Positions 1 through 6,404 of a stretch of 19,712 bases of DNA are shown piece by piece. The translations under genes were made by a program, and so were the position numbers. The notes under the pieces are model-generated. The model was not told where the DNA came from. It saw only the letters and a program-made list of their open reading frames with translations, and searched no databases. The stretch covers positions 1 through 19,712 of the forward strand of contig DVHS01000003.1 of the NCBI GenBank assembly GCA_018711985.1, given 5' to 3'. The stretch comes from Egerieenecus merdigallinarum. GTDB taxonomy: Bacteria > Bacillota > Clostridia > Christensenellales > Aristaeellaceae. The number at the start of each line of letters is the position of its first letter. Position 1 is the first letter of the stretch.

Positions 1-255
1 CTTGCCGTTCTTGAACAGCATCAGTGTGGGAATGCTCATAATGTGGTACTGGGCAGCCAAATCGTTGCATTCATCCACGTTTACCTTGTACACATCCACA
101 CGCCCTGCATATTCCTGGCCGAGCATTTCCACCACCGGAGCCATCATTCTGCACGGTCCGCACCAGGTTGCCCAGAAGTCAACCAGAACAGGCTTATCTG
201 CCTGAAGAACCTTGCTGGCAAAGGTTGCGCTTTGAATTTCCATAGCAGTACTCAT
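1..255 (-). CDS. trxA: Thioredoxin (C-terminus cut by the window edge)
   Basis: Cytosolic dithiol-disulfide oxidoreductase that reduces protein disulfides and is itself recharged by thioredoxin reductase. The 85 visible residues contain the classical active site WCGPC at residues 31-35, preceded by the VDFWA strand. The conserved cis-proline is in SIPTL (Pro76), followed by the LFKNG turn. Thioredoxins are usually about 105 residues, so some 20 C-terminal residues lie outside the window. The ATG at 255 is chosen because AGGAGG lies about 10 bases upstream; an internal ATG at 243 has no such site. It starts 33 bases after the RseC-family gene on the same strand and probably shares its promoter. 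The family is clear; which paralogue of the genome it is cannot be said. Confidence 0.95.
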   Translation of the reverse strand, partial: MSTAMEIQSATFASKVLQADKPVLVDFWATWCGPCRMMAPVVEMLGQEYAGRVDVYKVNVDECNDLAAQYHIMSIPTLMLFKNGK

Positions 256-288
256 TTTACAAATATCCTCCTCATTTTTCATGCATGC

Positions 289-708
289 TTATTTTGTGTC
301 GGGAGTTACCGCGGGGATAATGCGCACCAGACGTGGTTGCCACGAGCTGTCCGCACGGCGTTTTCGCTCCGTTAGGGCAACTATGGCAAGCGGTATCGCC
401 ATGCCCAACACGCCCCCCACAATGGCCGCCGCCTCCTGCGCCGCCGGGAAAAGGAAAGATCCCAGAAACAGGCCGGCCATAAGCCCCAGCAGCGGAAAAA
501 GATATGCCAGCGCCGAAGCCTTAACAATCTTTTGCGTGGGCATTTCCACGACTGCACGATCGCCTACCTGCGCCTGCCCATGTACCAGCAACTGTCGCTG
601 TGCGGAACCGCCCATACAACCATGACATTTTTCACAATCGGTGGGACGGCAAAACTGCACTACCAGATTTTCACCCTGCACCGCGATTACTTCGCCCTCA
701 CGTTCCAT
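289..708 (-). CDS. RseC/MucC-family (SoxR-reducing system) membrane protein
   Basis: A 139-residue inner-membrane protein of the RseC/MucC family. The soluble N-terminal part carries a cysteine cluster, Cys20-x4-Cys25-x2-Cys28-x2-Cys31, in a short beta-rich domain. Two adjacent transmembrane helices follow (about 66-84 and 92-112), then a basic C-terminal tail. Known members act with RsxABCDGE/Rnf-type electron transfer to reduce SoxR in proteobacteria, or influence anti-sigma signalling. In Clostridia the role is not established, and a redox link to Rnf is only inferred. The ATG at 708 follows GAGGTGAG at suitable spacing. The thioredoxin gene begins 33 bases downstream, which fits a thiol-redox role. 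The gene has its own extended -10 promoter, so it is probably not simply the tail of the spoIIIA operon. Confidence 0.8.
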   Translation of the reverse strand: MEREGEVIAVQGENLVVQFCRPTDCEKCHGCMGGSAQRQLLVHGQAQVGDRAVVEMPTQKIVKASALAYLFPLLGLMAGLFLGSFLFPAAQEAAAIVGGVLGMAIPLAIVALTERKRRADSSWQPRLVRIIPAVTPDTK

Positions 709-728
709 CTTTCGCTCACCTCGCCGGT

Positions 729-757
729 ATCATACCACATTCTATCCCAAAAAGGAA
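729..757 (-). promoter_or_regulatory. Predicted promoter for the RseC-family/thioredoxin unit
   Basis: Read on the minus strand, TATGAT at 734-729 is preceded by TGG, giving an extended -10 (TGnTATGAT). A weak -35 (TTCCTT, 757-752) lies 17 bases upstream. The start codon at 708 is about 20 bases downstream, allowing a short leader with the GAGGTGAG site. It lies in the 110-base gap after spoIIIAH and would give the redox pair transcription independent of sporulation. Confidence 0.5.
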
Positions 758-818
758 GGCGTCGTTGTCCGGTAGCTATACTATACCCCGTCTTTGTGCT
801 TTTGAAACCTGTTTTTTC

Positions 819-1334
819 CTATTTTGTCTCGCTACCGGTGCAGATGACCTTCACGCCTTCCGGGGAAACGCCGGTGTGCGCTTCACACAGCGTTAGCAGC
901 AGCGCACTCTCCCCTTCGGACAGGCTCTCTTTTTCTGTGACCACTGTTACCATGCCCTCGCTGCGCACAGCCAGGCATGGGGAAATGCGGCTTTTGGTCA
1001 GTGCACCTTCCAGCGCCAGCTCCTCTTCATTCCAGGTTACCAGCCGCTGCAATGCCGCTGCAACATCCTCCAGGGTTTGCGCATCCAGGTCGTCGCGTTC
1101 CAGCAGCTTTTCCAGGGATGCACGGTCCGCCTTTCTTTCCTCTTCCCGCTCCGCCCGGAAGCTTTCAAAAGCATCGGTTACTTCCTGGGTGGTCGTTAGC
1201 ACCGGCAGGGAGACCCCCTCCTGGGGCACGGGCTCCATCATGGCCGGAAGTCCCAGCAGCACACCCGCGCACAAAGCCAGCATTCCCGCTCCCCACCAGA
1301 GCCAACGCTTGTACTTGGTTATCCACGCTTTCAT
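819..1334 (-). CDS. spoIIIAH: Stage III sporulation protein AH
   Basis: Mother-cell component of the SpoIIIA-SpoIIQ channel that links mother cell and forespore after engulfment. In Bacillus subtilis its extracytoplasmic ring-building domain binds SpoIIQ from the forespore. The 171-residue protein has a short basic N-terminus, one transmembrane helix (about 11-30), a charged helical linker rich in Glu/Arg (about 50-85), and a C-terminal YscJ/FliF-like ring-building domain (about 85-168). It is shorter than the roughly 218 residues of the B. subtilis protein, mainly in the linker. Its ATG overlaps the spoIIIAG stop by 4 bases (ATGA). It is the last gene of the spoIIIA run; spoIIQ is not in the window. 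Assignment rests on position, topology and domain pattern. Confidence 0.9.
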   Translation of the reverse strand: MKAWITKYKRWLWWGAGMLALCAGVLLGLPAMMEPVPQEGVSLPVLTTTQEVTDAFESFRAEREEERKADRASLEKLLERDDLDAQTLEDVAAALQRLVTWNEEELALEGALTKSRISPCLAVRSEGMVTVVTEKESLSEGESALLLTLCEAHTGVSPEGVKVICTGSETK

Positions 1335-1717
1335 TGTTCACGCTCCTGTTCCATGGCAAATACTTCCACCGAGTCCGGCTGTAGCTGCAGCAGCGTCGTT
1401 ACAGCGCGAATGAGCTTGATCCTTACGCCAATGTCCTCCGCACCTTGCGCCACTACAACAGCCCCCGTGGGAGTCCTGCTGCCCGACTGGGTCATGGTAG
1501 CGCTGGTCTCATCCCAGCGTATGACCACCTCGGCCTTTCCTACCCCTTCCATGGCAGAAAGCACGGCGGCCAGCCGCGCCTCCTCCTGGCTGGAGGTCCC
1601 GACCGTATCCTCCTGCCCCTGAGGCAGGAGCAGGCATATGCCCACCGCCAGAGCAATCATCACCAGCAAGCCGCCGTCCTGGCGGACCCGTCTCCATATT
1701 TCCAGCAGCTTACCCAT
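1331..1717 (-). CDS. spoIIIAG: Stage III sporulation protein AG (compact form)
   Basis: Ring-forming component of the SpoIIIA channel in the mother-cell membrane. The protein has an N-terminal transmembrane helix (about 16-33, ending LLLPQG) and a single soluble domain ending near SVEVFAMEQ, typical of the SpoIIIAG ring-building motif. At 128 residues it is far shorter than the B. subtilis protein (about 229), so the extra beta-insertion that makes the large ring there is probably absent. The ATG at 1717 is preferred because AGGAG lies 8 bases upstream. A GTG at 1726, overlapping the spoIIIAF stop, is the alternative start and would add three residues. The stop overlaps spoIIIAH. Identity comes from operon order plus topology. 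Confidence 0.88.
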   Translation of the reverse strand: MGKLLEIWRRVRQDGGLLVMIALAVGICLLLPQGQEDTVGTSSQEEARLAAVLSAMEGVGKAEVVIRWDETSATMTQSGSRTPTGAVVVAQGAEDIGVRIKLIRAVTTLLQLQPDSVEVFAMEQEREQ

Positions 1718-1722
1718 GACGT

Positions 1723-2166
1723 TCACTCCTGTTGAATGGCTTCCACTGGCAATGCCAGGGTTTGCGCCACCGCCTCCAGTGCCTTGGAAGCATCTCCGCT
1801 GTATAGGGACAGCCTGGCTCCCGTAATTCCCGCGTCAGGCTCCAGCGTCACCTCCACCTGGCCATCGCATCCGGCGGCACGCAGGGCTTCTTCTGCCTGC
1901 CAATCCATATGCTGCGCATATACTGCCCATACATCCTGCGCTTCGGATGATACCCCCGCTTCCAGCAGCGTTTCCGGTGACTCCGTGCCGGCAGACAAAA
2001 CCTGCGCCAGCAAGCCTTGCAGGCCAGAAAGCCACACCAGCAGGGATAGCAGGCCAAACACCATTCGAGCGGCCTGGCGAAGGCGGCCTTCCTGCAGCAT
2101 TTTTTCCGCTCCGGCCCAGCAAAGTGCCAGGACCGTAAAGCTGCGCAGCAGATCGTTCCATCCCAT
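1723..2166 (-). CDS. spoIIIAF: Stage III sporulation protein AF
   Basis: Membrane component of the SpoIIIA complex. The 147-residue protein has two N-terminal transmembrane helices (about 8-22 and 33-55), then a small soluble alpha/beta domain with a GARLSLYSGD-like strand region before the C-terminus; in B. subtilis this domain also has a ring-building fold. B. subtilis SpoIIIAF is about 206 residues, so this version is compact. The ATG at 2166 follows AAGGAGG, and that site overlaps the end of spoIIIAE, so the two genes are translationally close. The stop lies at the edge of spoIIIAG. The gene order AE-AF-AG supports the call. Confidence 0.9.
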   Translation of the reverse strand: MGWNDLLRSFTVLALCWAGAEKMLQEGRLRQAARMVFGLLSLLVWLSGLQGLLAQVLSAGTESPETLLEAGVSSEAQDVWAVYAQHMDWQAEEALRAAGCDGQVEVTLEPDAGITGARLSLYSGDASKALEAVAQTLALPVEAIQQE

Positions 2167-2177
2167 GGGTCCTCCTT

Positions 2178-3317
2178 CTACCGAAGCATCACGGTAAGAT
2201 TAGTTGTGGCCAGAATCTGCGCAATCAGCAGCACAAACATGGCGGCGGCACACAGCTGGATGATGAACAAAAGCATCAGCACCTTTGCAAACCCATCCAT
2301 GCACCGCAGCACCCTTCCTTCCGCCACGGGTTGCAGGAGGGCTGCCGTCGCTCTATACAGTGTAACGGCAGCAAGCGTTTGCGTCAGCGGCGTCAGGCAC
2401 AGCCCCAGGATAAGCAGCAAACCCGTTGTGCCCAGGGCGTTTTGAATCAATAAACTGCCGCCCACCAGCGTATCCACCGTGTCGGCAAACAAACCGCCCA
2501 CCACTGGTATAAAGTTATCCAGGGCATATTTGGCCGTACGTATGGTTACGCCGTCCACCGCCGCGGCATGCATTCCCTGGGTGAGGATTACGCCGATAAA
2601 TACTGTAAAGCAGATGCCCAATGTCCACGTGGCCGCCGTATACAGCAGCGACACCAAGCGACTGAAGCGGCCCTCCTCCCCCAGGTGGTCAACCATGGTA
2701 ACCAGCGCCGATCCGGTGGCCAGAGGTAACGTCACTTTGCTAATCAGCGCCGTCATGGACCCTGCCGCCGCCACCACCGCCGGCTGAAACAGTGCCGCGC
2801 CAGTGCTTCCGCCGACTGCGGCCAGCAGTGTCAGCAGCAGCGGAAAAAGGTGCTGCATTCCTCCGCTCATCTTCTCCACCGCTGCGGCAGCCTGCTGCGC
2901 ATGGGTAATGAGGTCCTGCACCATAAACACAGCCACCAGTAAAAAGCACAGGTACGCCGCAGTCTGTCCCGAGCGGTTCCCCTTGCCAAGGGTGTTGCAT
3001 ATTCCCAGGGCCAGCGTCGGAACCAACAGGCGGCTGATTCGCCACAGGCTCCCGGAAAGCGCGGACAGGAAGCGATGAGAAATCAGCCGTAGCAGCGCAT
3101 CCAGGGACAGCGTCCACTCCCCCTTGGCAATTTTGGTAAGGGTTTCCCGCAGGCTCCCGGAGGCGAAAGGCTCCCCCAGTGCCGCAAGCTCCTCCCCCAG
3201 CTGTTCCAGCTCCAGCTTGTCCAGGGCCTCGGAGATTCCGGACGTGAGCTCTTCCCCTCGGGCGGGGCATGGAAGCAGGCATAGTAAGAGAGCCACCAGC
3301 ACCACAAGCCTTTTCAT
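2178..3317 (-). CDS. spoIIIAE: Stage III sporulation protein AE
   Basis: Polytopic membrane protein of the SpoIIIA complex, thought to form part of the transmembrane conduit. The 379-residue product starts with a cleavable signal peptide (MKRLVVLVALLLCLLPC, cut near ARGEE). A helical extracytoplasmic segment (about 25-90) and seven or so hydrophobic segments follow up to the C-terminus. Length matches the family (about 400). The ATG at 3317 is chosen because it overlaps the spoIIIAD stop by 4 bases and begins directly with the signal peptide. A longer reading to 3470 only adds a shadow of spoIIIAD. No anomaly seen. Confidence 0.95.
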   Translation of the reverse strand: MKRLVVLVALLLCLLPCPARGEELTSGISEALDKLELEQLGEELAALGEPFASGSLRETLTKIAKGEWTLSLDALLRLISHRFLSALSGSLWRISRLLVPTLALGICNTLGKGNRSGQTAAYLCFLLVAVFMVQDLITHAQQAAAAVEKMSGGMQHLFPLLLTLLAAVGGSTGAALFQPAVVAAAGSMTALISKVTLPLATGSALVTMVDHLGEEGRFSRLVSLLYTAATWTLGICFTVFIGVILTQGMHAAAVDGVTIRTAKYALDNFIPVVGGLFADTVDTLVGGSLLIQNALGTTGLLLILGLCLTPLTQTLAAVTLYRATAALLQPVAEGRVLRCMDGFAKVLMLLFIIQLCAAAMFVLLIAQILATTNLTVMLR

Positions 3318-3700
3318 GGCGCAAGCTCCAGCAGTTTTCCCAGCAATGACGCCAGGACCGGCGCCGCCACCGCCAGAATCAGCATGCGGCCAACGGTTTC
3401 CACCCGCTGTGCGAGCCCCGTCTCCTCCACATCCCGGCAGACATCTGCTGCAAAGTCTGTAAGAAAGCATATCCCCACCGTCTTAAACAGCGTGCGCACA
3501 TAGGCAGGCTGTAATTGTGCTTTATCGCAAAGCTGGCGCAGGGCATCCGCTACAGTCTGCACCTGGCTCAAGGCCACGAGCAAGAGCATGACGCCTGCCG
3601 CTAGTGCCAGTCCCATGCCGGCTTCGGGGCGCATGCGCCGTATAACCGCAGCCGCAAAGGCCGCCGTCATGGCAAAACCCACAACGCGCACGATTTCCAT
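3314..3700 (-). CDS. spoIIIAD: Stage III sporulation protein AD
   Basis: Small hydrophobic protein of the SpoIIIA complex in the mother-cell membrane. The 128 residues form about four hydrophobic helices: near 5-22, 27-45, 62-82 with the conserved-looking FKTVGICFLTDFAADVCRD stretch, and 100-124. Length equals that of known SpoIIIAD proteins (about 130). The ATG at 3700 follows GGAGGGAG at good spacing. The gene sits 15 bases after spoIIIAC and overlaps spoIIIAE by 4 bases. Known members have no demonstrated catalytic activity. Confidence 0.95.
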   Translation of the reverse strand: MEIVRVVGFAMTAAFAAAVIRRMRPEAGMGLALAAGVMLLLVALSQVQTVADALRQLCDKAQLQPAYVRTLFKTVGICFLTDFAADVCRDVEETGLAQRVETVGRMLILAVAAPVLASLLGKLLELAP

Positions 3701-3715
3701 GCCGCTCCCTCCGCG

Positions 3716-3913
3716 CTAATACAATTGGAAAATGCTTTTCACCTGTGTCAGCATACCGGCTATCATGTCCACCACCATCAGCAAAACGATCACCAGCCCG
3801 GCTACGGTGGTCAGCATGGCCATTTCTTCCCGCCCCGTACGGGTGAGCACTGCCGCAATCACAGTGACCAGGATACCCACCCCAGCAATTTTGAACAGCA
3901 TATCAATCTGCAT
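3716..3913 (-). CDS. spoIIIAC: Stage III sporulation protein AC
   Basis: A 65-residue membrane protein with two transmembrane helices (about 7-24 and 36-54) joined by a short loop containing TGREE, as expected for SpoIIIAC (usually 65-68 residues). It is one of the small hydrophobic subunits of the SpoIIIA channel. The ATG at 3913 gives the family length and has an AGGAAAGAGG-like site upstream; a longer reading to 4051 only runs antiparallel-frame sequence of spoIIIAB. The gap to spoIIIAB is 26 bases and to spoIIIAD 15 bases. Confidence 0.95.
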   Translation of the reverse strand: MQIDMLFKIAGVGILVTVIAAVLTRTGREEMAMLTTVAGLVIVLLMVVDMIAGMLTQVKSIFQLY

Positions 3914-3939
3914 CCCGGTCCGCCTCTTTCCTGCAAAAA

Positions 3940-4449
3940 TTACAACAGCAGCAGCGTCAGGCACGCGCCGGCCGTCCATCCCAGCGTCAGCGCCAGCTTG
4001 CCATCCTTGCGCTGCTTTTCTTCCGCCTTGCGCAAATGGAGACCTATCCATTCTGCGGCATGGTCCACAGCCTGCCGGCGCATGGCCAGGGAGCCGCGTC
4101 CTATCCCCGCCATCATGTCCGTCAGCTGGCCTTTTTCCTCTTCCGTTGCCCAGCCCAGGTAATCCATGCCGGATTGTGCAAAGGCCTGGGCTGCGGTGAA
4201 CCCGGGTTCCTGCTCCAGGCGTTCAGCCGTTGCCCGCAGGCTTTCCGCCGCAAGGCCCGTGCCCATGGCCGCTTGGCGGAAGGCACGCGGCAATGTGGAG
4301 GCGCTTTCCTCCAGCAGCAGCGCCAGGCGCTGCAGTGCCTCCAGCCACCGGCGCAGTTCACGCGCCCGGCACCCCAGGGATGCAGCGCGCCGCATACCGA
4401 TCAGGCCGCAGCACACACCTGCTCCCAGCGCAAGCCATGCGCGAAGCAT
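3940..4449 (-). CDS. spoIIIAB: Stage III sporulation protein AB
   Basis: Membrane protein of the SpoIIIA machinery, with a fold related to GspF-like platform proteins. The 169 residues comprise an N-terminal hydrophobic helix (about 3-20), a long helical cytosolic domain rich in Arg, Glu and Leu (about 25-145), and a C-terminal hydrophobic helix ending TLLLL. Length is typical (about 170). The start codon shares one base with the spoIIIAA stop (TGATG), indicating coupled translation with the ATPase it is thought to work with. Confidence 0.95.
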   Translation of the reverse strand: MLRAWLALGAGVCCGLIGMRRAASLGCRARELRRWLEALQRLALLLEESASTLPRAFRQAAMGTGLAAESLRATAERLEQEPGFTAAQAFAQSGMDYLGWATEEEKGQLTDMMAGIGRGSLAMRRQAVDHAAEWIGLHLRKAEEKQRKDGKLALTLGWTAGACLTLLLL

Positions 4450-5354
4450 CAGTGAAACGGCAGGGCGCTGCCCGAGCGGTCATACAGCGCCGTAATCCGC
4501 CCCGTCCCCTCGCTGTCCAGCACAGCATACAGGTCAAAGACGCGCCGGGACATCATGGCTGCCAGCACCGGACGCTGCGCCAGCTCATGCAGGCCTGCCC
4601 CATGGGCACTGGCCAGGACGGGCACGCCGGAGTAAATGGCCTCCAGCACCGCAGCCGCGTCGGACGCGTCCGCCAGCTCGTCCGTAATAAGCACCTGGGG
4701 TGCCATGGCCCGAAGGAACCAGGCCACAGCCTCGGTTCTCGGACAACCGTCCAACACGTCTGTCCGCTCGCCCACCTCCAGCTGCGGTACGCCATCCACG
4801 CATGCGGCCAGCTCCCCGCGCTCATCCACCAATCCCACCTGTACTGCCTGCCGTCCGCTCCCCAACTGGCGCGCAAGGTCCCTCAAGAGCGTGGTCTTTC
4901 CCGTCCCGGGCAATCCGACCAGCAGCATGGAGCGTACCCGCCCCTCCCGCACAGCCCACGGCATCAGCGCATCCGCAGCGCCCGGCCATTGACCGGCAAT
5001 GCGCAGGCAGAGGAAGGCAATGTCACGCAGGGCACGCACGCGGCCCTCCCCTGTGAGCACTCGGCCGCACAGGCCCAGGCGATGCCCACCGCGTAGCGTT
5101 ACAAAGCCCTGCCGGGTCTCCTCCCCACGGGCATACAGCCCATGATCCGCCAGCGCCTCGGCCAGGCGTTCCACCGCATCCTTGCTGGGCCGCCATTGAA
5201 GCGACGCCGTACGCGAAGCCGTTACCAGGGTGGTTGGTTGACCCACCCGAACACGGATTTCCCGCAATTCTCCGGGATAGAGGAGCTCCAGCTCTGCCCG
5301 CATTTCTTCTGGGAAGCAGGGGGACAGAAATGCCTTGGTCTCCGACCAGTCCAT
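4449..5354 (-). CDS. spoIIIAA: Stage III sporulation protein AA (secretion-type ATPase)
   Basis: Cytosolic ATPase that powers the SpoIIIA channel in the mother cell, related to VirB11/GspE-type secretion ATPases. The 301-residue protein has an N-terminal domain (about 1-135) with the typical ELREIRVRVGQP strand, then an ATPase domain. Walker A is GLPGTGKT at 147-154, with VDERGEL at 176-182, and the Walker B-like VLITDEL is at 221-227. SASAHG-type sequence (ASAHGAG, 248-254) follows as in other members. Length matches the family. The ATG at 5354 is supported by AAGGACGGTGAG upstream. It lies 14 bases after the L,D-transpeptidase stop with no room for a promoter, so both are probably cotranscribed unless a promoter lies inside the transpeptidase gene. 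Confidence 0.97.
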   Translation of the reverse strand: MDWSETKAFLSPCFPEEMRAELELLYPGELREIRVRVGQPTTLVTASRTASLQWRPSKDAVERLAEALADHGLYARGEETRQGFVTLRGGHRLGLCGRVLTGEGRVRALRDIAFLCLRIAGQWPGAADALMPWAVREGRVRSMLLVGLPGTGKTTLLRDLARQLGSGRQAVQVGLVDERGELAACVDGVPQLEVGERTDVLDGCPRTEAVAWFLRAMAPQVLITDELADASDAAAVLEAIYSGVPVLASAHGAGLHELAQRPVLAAMMSRRVFDLYAVLDSEGTGRITALYDRSGSALPFH

Positions 5355-5368
5355 GTACTCACCGTCCT

Positions 5369-6046
5369 TTATTCAAATAGTGTCAAACCAATGGCCTGAT
5401 AGAATTGCCAGTCCACAATGCCACTTTCCGCCAGTCCCAGCGCTTTCTGTGCCCGGCGGACGGCACTCTCCGTACCTGCGCCGAAAATGCCGTCAGGCCA
5501 GCCGGTATAGTAGCCCAGGGCACGGAGTTTTTCCTGTACCGCCAGGACATGGCTGCCGCGATCGCCGTTTTTCAGCGTACGCAAAGACGTATCCAGCTTG
5601 CCATAGGGCCCCCCCTCCAGAACCACGCGGGTCCAGTTGGGTACCATGGCGTACAGCTCTTCTGCATCCTTCACATACATGCGAATACAGCCGTGGGAGG
5701 CGTTGCTGCCAATGCTTTCCGGCCGATTTGTTCCATGGATGCCATACTGGCCCCAGGGTACGTTCAGGCCCAGAAAACACGTACCGAAGCCGCTCATCTG
5801 TCCTGAGAAGCGGCTGTTAATCATAAATACGCCAATGGGGGTAGGGGTATCCCAGGCGCCGGTAGCCACAGGCCAGCGCTTTACCTCCTGGAAGTTTTCA
5901 TAGAGGATCAGCGTTTTTTGATGAATATCAATCCAGATCAAGTACGGGTTGCTTTGCGCTTCTCCCGCTGGAGGCGCCGGATAGCACAGGAAAACGGCCG
6001 CCAGGATCAAACACACGCATCTTTTCCATGCTTTCCCCCCTGACAA
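5369..6046 (-). CDS. L,D-transpeptidase (YkuD) with peptidoglycan-binding domain
   Basis: Exported enzyme that makes or remodels peptidoglycan through L,D-type cross-links by acting on tetrapeptide stems. From the chosen start the 225-residue protein has a signal peptide (about 5-30, PAPPAGEAQ), a YkuD domain (about 33-145) and a C-terminal PG_binding_1 repeat (about 158-215). The catalytic motif is complete: HGTNRP (His104) and SHGCIRM (His118, Cys120). The start is chosen from GGAGG at 6059-6055: TTG at 6046 is 8 bases away; GTG at 6049 is 5 bases away and nearly as likely. A longer reading from GTG 6088 lacks such a site and runs through the putative promoter. It lies directly upstream of spoIIIAA, which suggests a role in sporulation, possibly cortex or engulfment. 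That role is inferred. Confidence 0.92.
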   Translation of the reverse strand: MSGGKAWKRCVCLILAAVFLCYPAPPAGEAQSNPYLIWIDIHQKTLILYENFQEVKRWPVATGAWDTPTPIGVFMINSRFSGQMSGFGTCFLGLNVPWGQYGIHGTNRPESIGSNASHGCIRMYVKDAEELYAMVPNWTRVVLEGGPYGKLDTSLRTLKNGDRGSHVLAVQEKLRALGYYTGWPDGIFGAGTESAVRRAQKALGLAESGIVDWQFYQAIGLTLFE

Positions 6047-6071
6047 CACCGTCACCTCCCTTTTCCCTCGT

Positions 6072-6100
6072 ACCCTATGCACCGGCACAGCGGATCATGC
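6072..6100 (-). promoter_or_regulatory. Candidate sigma-E promoter for the transpeptidase-spoIIIA operon
   Basis: On the minus strand GCATGAT (6100-6094) and CATAGGGT (6079-6072) are separated by exactly 14 bases. This resembles the sigma-E pattern known from B. subtilis (about kmATATT, 14 bases, CATAcanT), with two mismatches in the -35 and two in the -10. The predicted transcript would start just before the GGGAGGTGA site of the transpeptidase. A 7-bp inverted repeat (GGATCAT/ATGATCC, 6092-6098 and 6104-6110) covers the -35 and could be an operator. The match is suggestive only. Confidence 0.4.
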
Positions 6101-6128
6101 TTTATGATCCATACTGTTTTTGCGCAAC

Positions 6129-6162
6129 AAAAAACGCGGGATACGCATGCCACGTATCCCGC
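6129..6162 (-). terminator. Rho-independent terminator of the acyltransferase operon
   Basis: Perfect 10-bp arms GCGGGATACG (6136-6145) and CGTATCCCGC (6153-6162) with a 7-base loop, followed on the minus strand by one G and then six T (6134-6129). It lies downstream of the minus-strand operon ending at 6405 and just upstream of the putative transpeptidase promoter, so it should insulate the two. The same palindrome occurs again at 6363-6389 without the T-run. Confidence 0.75.
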
Positions 6163-6391
6163 CCCAGACTGTCAAAAACCTTCAGGAGGTGTCGGAGGGG
6201 CCGCAGCCCCTCTGACATTTATTCGTGTAAGCCGGCTTTGCCGGCTTCGCGGGTCGTTGATTTTGCTTGCAAAATCAATTCCTTACAAATTCGGGCGACC
6301 TTTGGTTGACCGAATTTGCTTCCTCGAAAAAGGGGCGTCTGCCACTTTTTCGACACGCTGATGCGGGATACGCATGCCGCGTATCCCGCCC
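6136..6391. repeat. Palindrome mosaic: five hairpins between two copies of one palindrome
   Basis: Two copies of a palindrome with arms GCGGGATACG/CGTATCCCGC (6136-6162 and 6363-6389; the right copy has 11-bp arms) share 29 bases with one mismatch and enclose about 200 bases. The enclosed segment begins CAGACTGTCAAAAA (6165-6178) and ends TTTTTCGACACGCTG (6346-6360), an imperfect terminal inverted repeat. Inside are hairpins at 6191-6216, 6229-6247 (AAGCCGGC, loop TTT), 6257-6278 (TTGATTTTGC arms), 6287-6317 (AAATTCGG/CCGAATTT with further pairing inside) and 6324-6353 (TCGAAAAAG/CTTTTTCGA). No transposase or convincing reading frame is present. It looks like a short non-autonomous interspersed repeat (MITE or REPIN-like); this class assignment is inference. 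It fills most of the only gene-free stretch above 300 bases. Confidence 0.7.
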
Positions 6392-6404
6392 TCTTTTGCT
6401 TGAA

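Noticed and set aside
3318..3470. A 51-residue N-terminal extension of SpoIIIAE
   Set aside because: It lies wholly inside spoIIIAD in another frame; the ATG at 3317 begins directly with a signal peptide and overlaps the spoIIIAD stop in the usual operon manner.
4230..5096. A 288-codon plus-strand reading frame
   Set aside because: It is antisense to spoIIIAA and spoIIIAB and shows no domain.
6136..6391. CRISPR array or attachment site
   Set aside because: Only two copies of the palindrome exist, spaced 227 bases apart, with no regular spacers, no cas genes and no integrase.
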